DNA from: an uncultured Bacilli bacterium
GTDB lineage: Bacteria; Bacillota_I; Bacilli_A; RF39; UBA660
Direction: 5' to 3'
DNA: 8,207 bases
Assembly (NCBI GenBank): GCA_947589725.1
Contig: CANQCQ010000041.1
Location: 1-8,207 of the forward strand
Below the pieces are notes generated by a model. It was not told where the DNA came from and ran no database searches. It saw only the letters and a list, made by a program, of their open reading frames with translations. Shown here one piece after another: positions 6,828 to 8,207 of this stretch; the stretch's first letter is position 1, and each line of letters begins with the position of its first letter. The translations under genes and the position numbers were made by a program.

Positions 6828-8207
6828 GTATGGAATAAATATAGCTATATGTACAGCTTCAATTTTATTTCAGATTTTTTTGTGTATTATTTATTTTAGT
6901 AAAAAAGGTATGAATAATATTGAAAACAAGGTATATAAATATATGCTTATTACTCATATTTTTGTTTTAGTATCGGCAATAATATCTGATATTGCTTACT
7001 TATATATGAGTAGTTATATACCAATATATATGAAATTGGTATTTAAAATTTTCTATATTAGTACAGTTATATGGCTACTATTAATGAACTATTACAGTTT
7101 CTTATTAAAGAATACCTATAATGAAAAAATACTAACTTTTTTAAAGAAAAATGTTAATATTGTTTATTTTTTTGTAACGATGGTATCTTTTATTCTTTTA
7201 ATAGCTCCACTAGAGTTTACTATTGTTGATGGAGCAGTTAAAAATATTGAAGGACTATGTTATATACTATGGCTAGCTATAGTAGTGATATCAGTCTTAG
7301 TAGATGCTTTAGCTGTCGTATTTACTAGTAAAAATAATAGAAAACAAGTTTTTCCTATTTTAATCTTCTTTATTTTGGCAGTGGTAGCTTTAGTTATATA
7401 TGTTTTAGTACCAGAAATTACATCACTTCCTCTTTTAATGACTTTAACTAACTTTTTAATGTATTTTACAGTTGAGAATCCTGATATAAAGTTAATTGCT
7501 GAATTACAATTAGCTAAAAGTGCCGCTGAAAAAGCAAATAACGCTAAAAGTGATTTTTTAAGTAGTATGTCTCATGAATTAAAGACACCATTAAATACAA
7601 TTTTAGGTTTATCACAACTAATAAAATATAATGATAATGTTGAAGAAATGCATAATGATTCAGATGATATTATAGTTGCATCTCAAAGTCTACTCGATTT
7701 AGTAAATAGTATTTTAGATATAAATAAAATAGAATCGAATCAATTAACTGTTGAGAAAACAAATTACAATCCAATTGAATTGTTTAACTCTATTATTAAG
7801 AATATGAAATTAAGAATTGGCGATAAGCCAATTGAATTTAGGACTCATTTTTCAGAAAATATTCCAGAGGAATTATATGGAGATAAAGACAAAATACAAC
7901 AAATAATCAATAACTTATTATCAAATGCAATTAAATATACCAATCAAGGTTATGTAGATTTTATAGTTAATAGTGTAAATGAAAAAGGAAAAAGTACCTT
8001 AACAATATCAATTAAAGATACAGGACGAGGATTACGAGAAAGTCAAAAAGCTAATCTTTTCACTCAATTCTATAGATTAGATGAAGATAAAGATTCAAAT
8101 ATAGGCGGAGCAGGACTAGGATTAAATATAACAAAGTCTTTAGTAGAATTATTAGATGGAAAAATAAAGGTTGAAAGTACAGAAGGTGTAGGATCAACAT
8201 TTACTGT
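6826..8207 (+). CDS. Membrane sensor histidine kinase, paralogue of HK1, 3' end cut by window edge (HK2)
   Basis: The frame is open from ATG 6826 to the window end (460 codons plus two bases) with no stop. The start follows AAGGTAGGGA with 5 bases between. About seven hydrophobic segments (near residues 5-25, 38-62, 67-94, 110-129, 144-167, 174-195, 197-214) lead into ENPDIKLIAELQLAK and the kinase core: SHELKTP with His250, N-box Asn363 and Asn367, DTGRGL at 398-403, F-box, and GAGLGL at 428-433. All catalytic motifs are intact. By eye about half of the kinase-core residues match HK1, including the unusual RLDEDKDS before the G2 box, and the loop KKxMxNxENK after TM1 is also shared, so the two arose by duplication of a whole gene. 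Only the last residues are likely missing, unless a further domain such as a receiver follows beyond the edge. Ligand and partner regulator are unknown. Confidence 0.93.
   Translation, partial: MYGINIAICTASILFQIFLCIIYFSKKGMNNIENKVYKYMLITHIFVLVSAIISDIAYLYMSSYIPIYMKLVFKIFYISTVIWLLLMNYYSFLLKNTYNEKILTFLKKNVNIVYFFVTMVSFILLIAPLEFTIVDGAVKNIEGLCYILWLAIVVISVLVDALAVVFTSKNNRKQVFPILIFFILAVVALVIYVLVPEITSLPLLMTLTNFLMYFTVENPDIKLIAELQLAKSAAEKANNAKSDFLSSMSHELKTPLNTILGLSQLIKYNDNVEEMHNDSDDIIVASQSLLDLVNSILDINKIESNQLTVEKTNYNPIELFNSIIKNMKLRIGDKPIEFRTHFSENIPEELYGDKDKIQQIINNLLSNAIKYTNQGYVDFIVNSVNEKGKSTLTISIKDTGRGLRESQKANLFTQFYRLDEDKDSNIGGAGLGLNITKSLVELLDGKIKVESTEGVGSTFT

Noticed and set aside
1..8207. CRISPR array, insertion sequence, attachment site or alternative genetic code
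   Set aside because: No spaced direct repeats or transposase/integrase signatures were seen, and the tryptophan codons checked are TGG with no in-frame TGA in the genes.

Overview
The window is a very AT-rich stretch of bacterial chromosome with every gene on the + strand. Low GC, polypurine Shine-Dalgarno sites, extended -10 promoters (TGnTAWAAT) and close matches to Bacillus-type UvrB and to ClpB suggest a Firmicutes/Bacilli-like genome, possibly one of the uncultured low-GC gut lineages near Mollicutes (an inference from style only). All tryptophan codons I checked are TGG, no gene reads through TGA, and the four visible stops are TAG, TAA, TAG and TAA. This fits the standard bacterial code rather than the Mycoplasma code.

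Layout. Positions 1-2073 hold the 3' part of clpB (disaggregase), ending in an intrinsic terminator that overlaps its stop codon. Positions 2158-4382 form a two-gene unit: a seven-helix membrane histidine kinase (HK1) and, 20 bases later, a 232-residue Tyr-rich protein I do not recognise, closed by a good terminator. A gene-free AT-rich gap (4406-4761) carries a well-formed promoter 150 bases ahead of uvrB (4762-6720). A second histidine kinase (HK2, from 6826, cut by the right edge) follows. It is a clear paralogue of HK1 in both the membrane and catalytic halves. No response regulator is visible.

The most interesting signal lies in front of the two kinase genes. Each has an extended -10 promoter inside the loop of a long imperfect inverted repeat. 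The 5' arm is a pyrimidine-rich stretch at the -35 position; the 3' arm begins at the predicted transcription start and covers the ribosome binding site. RNA reading through from upstream could therefore fold and hide the ribosome binding site, while RNA started at the gene's own promoter would lack the 5' arm and stay translatable. This is a prediction from base pairing, strongest for HK2 (20 of 21 positions pair) and weaker for HK1 (15 of 16, low complexity).

Taken together, the window has two housekeeping stress genes (protein disaggregation, nucleotide excision repair) interleaved with two related sensor kinases and one unknown protein. No mobile element, tRNA, rRNA or CRISPR array was seen.
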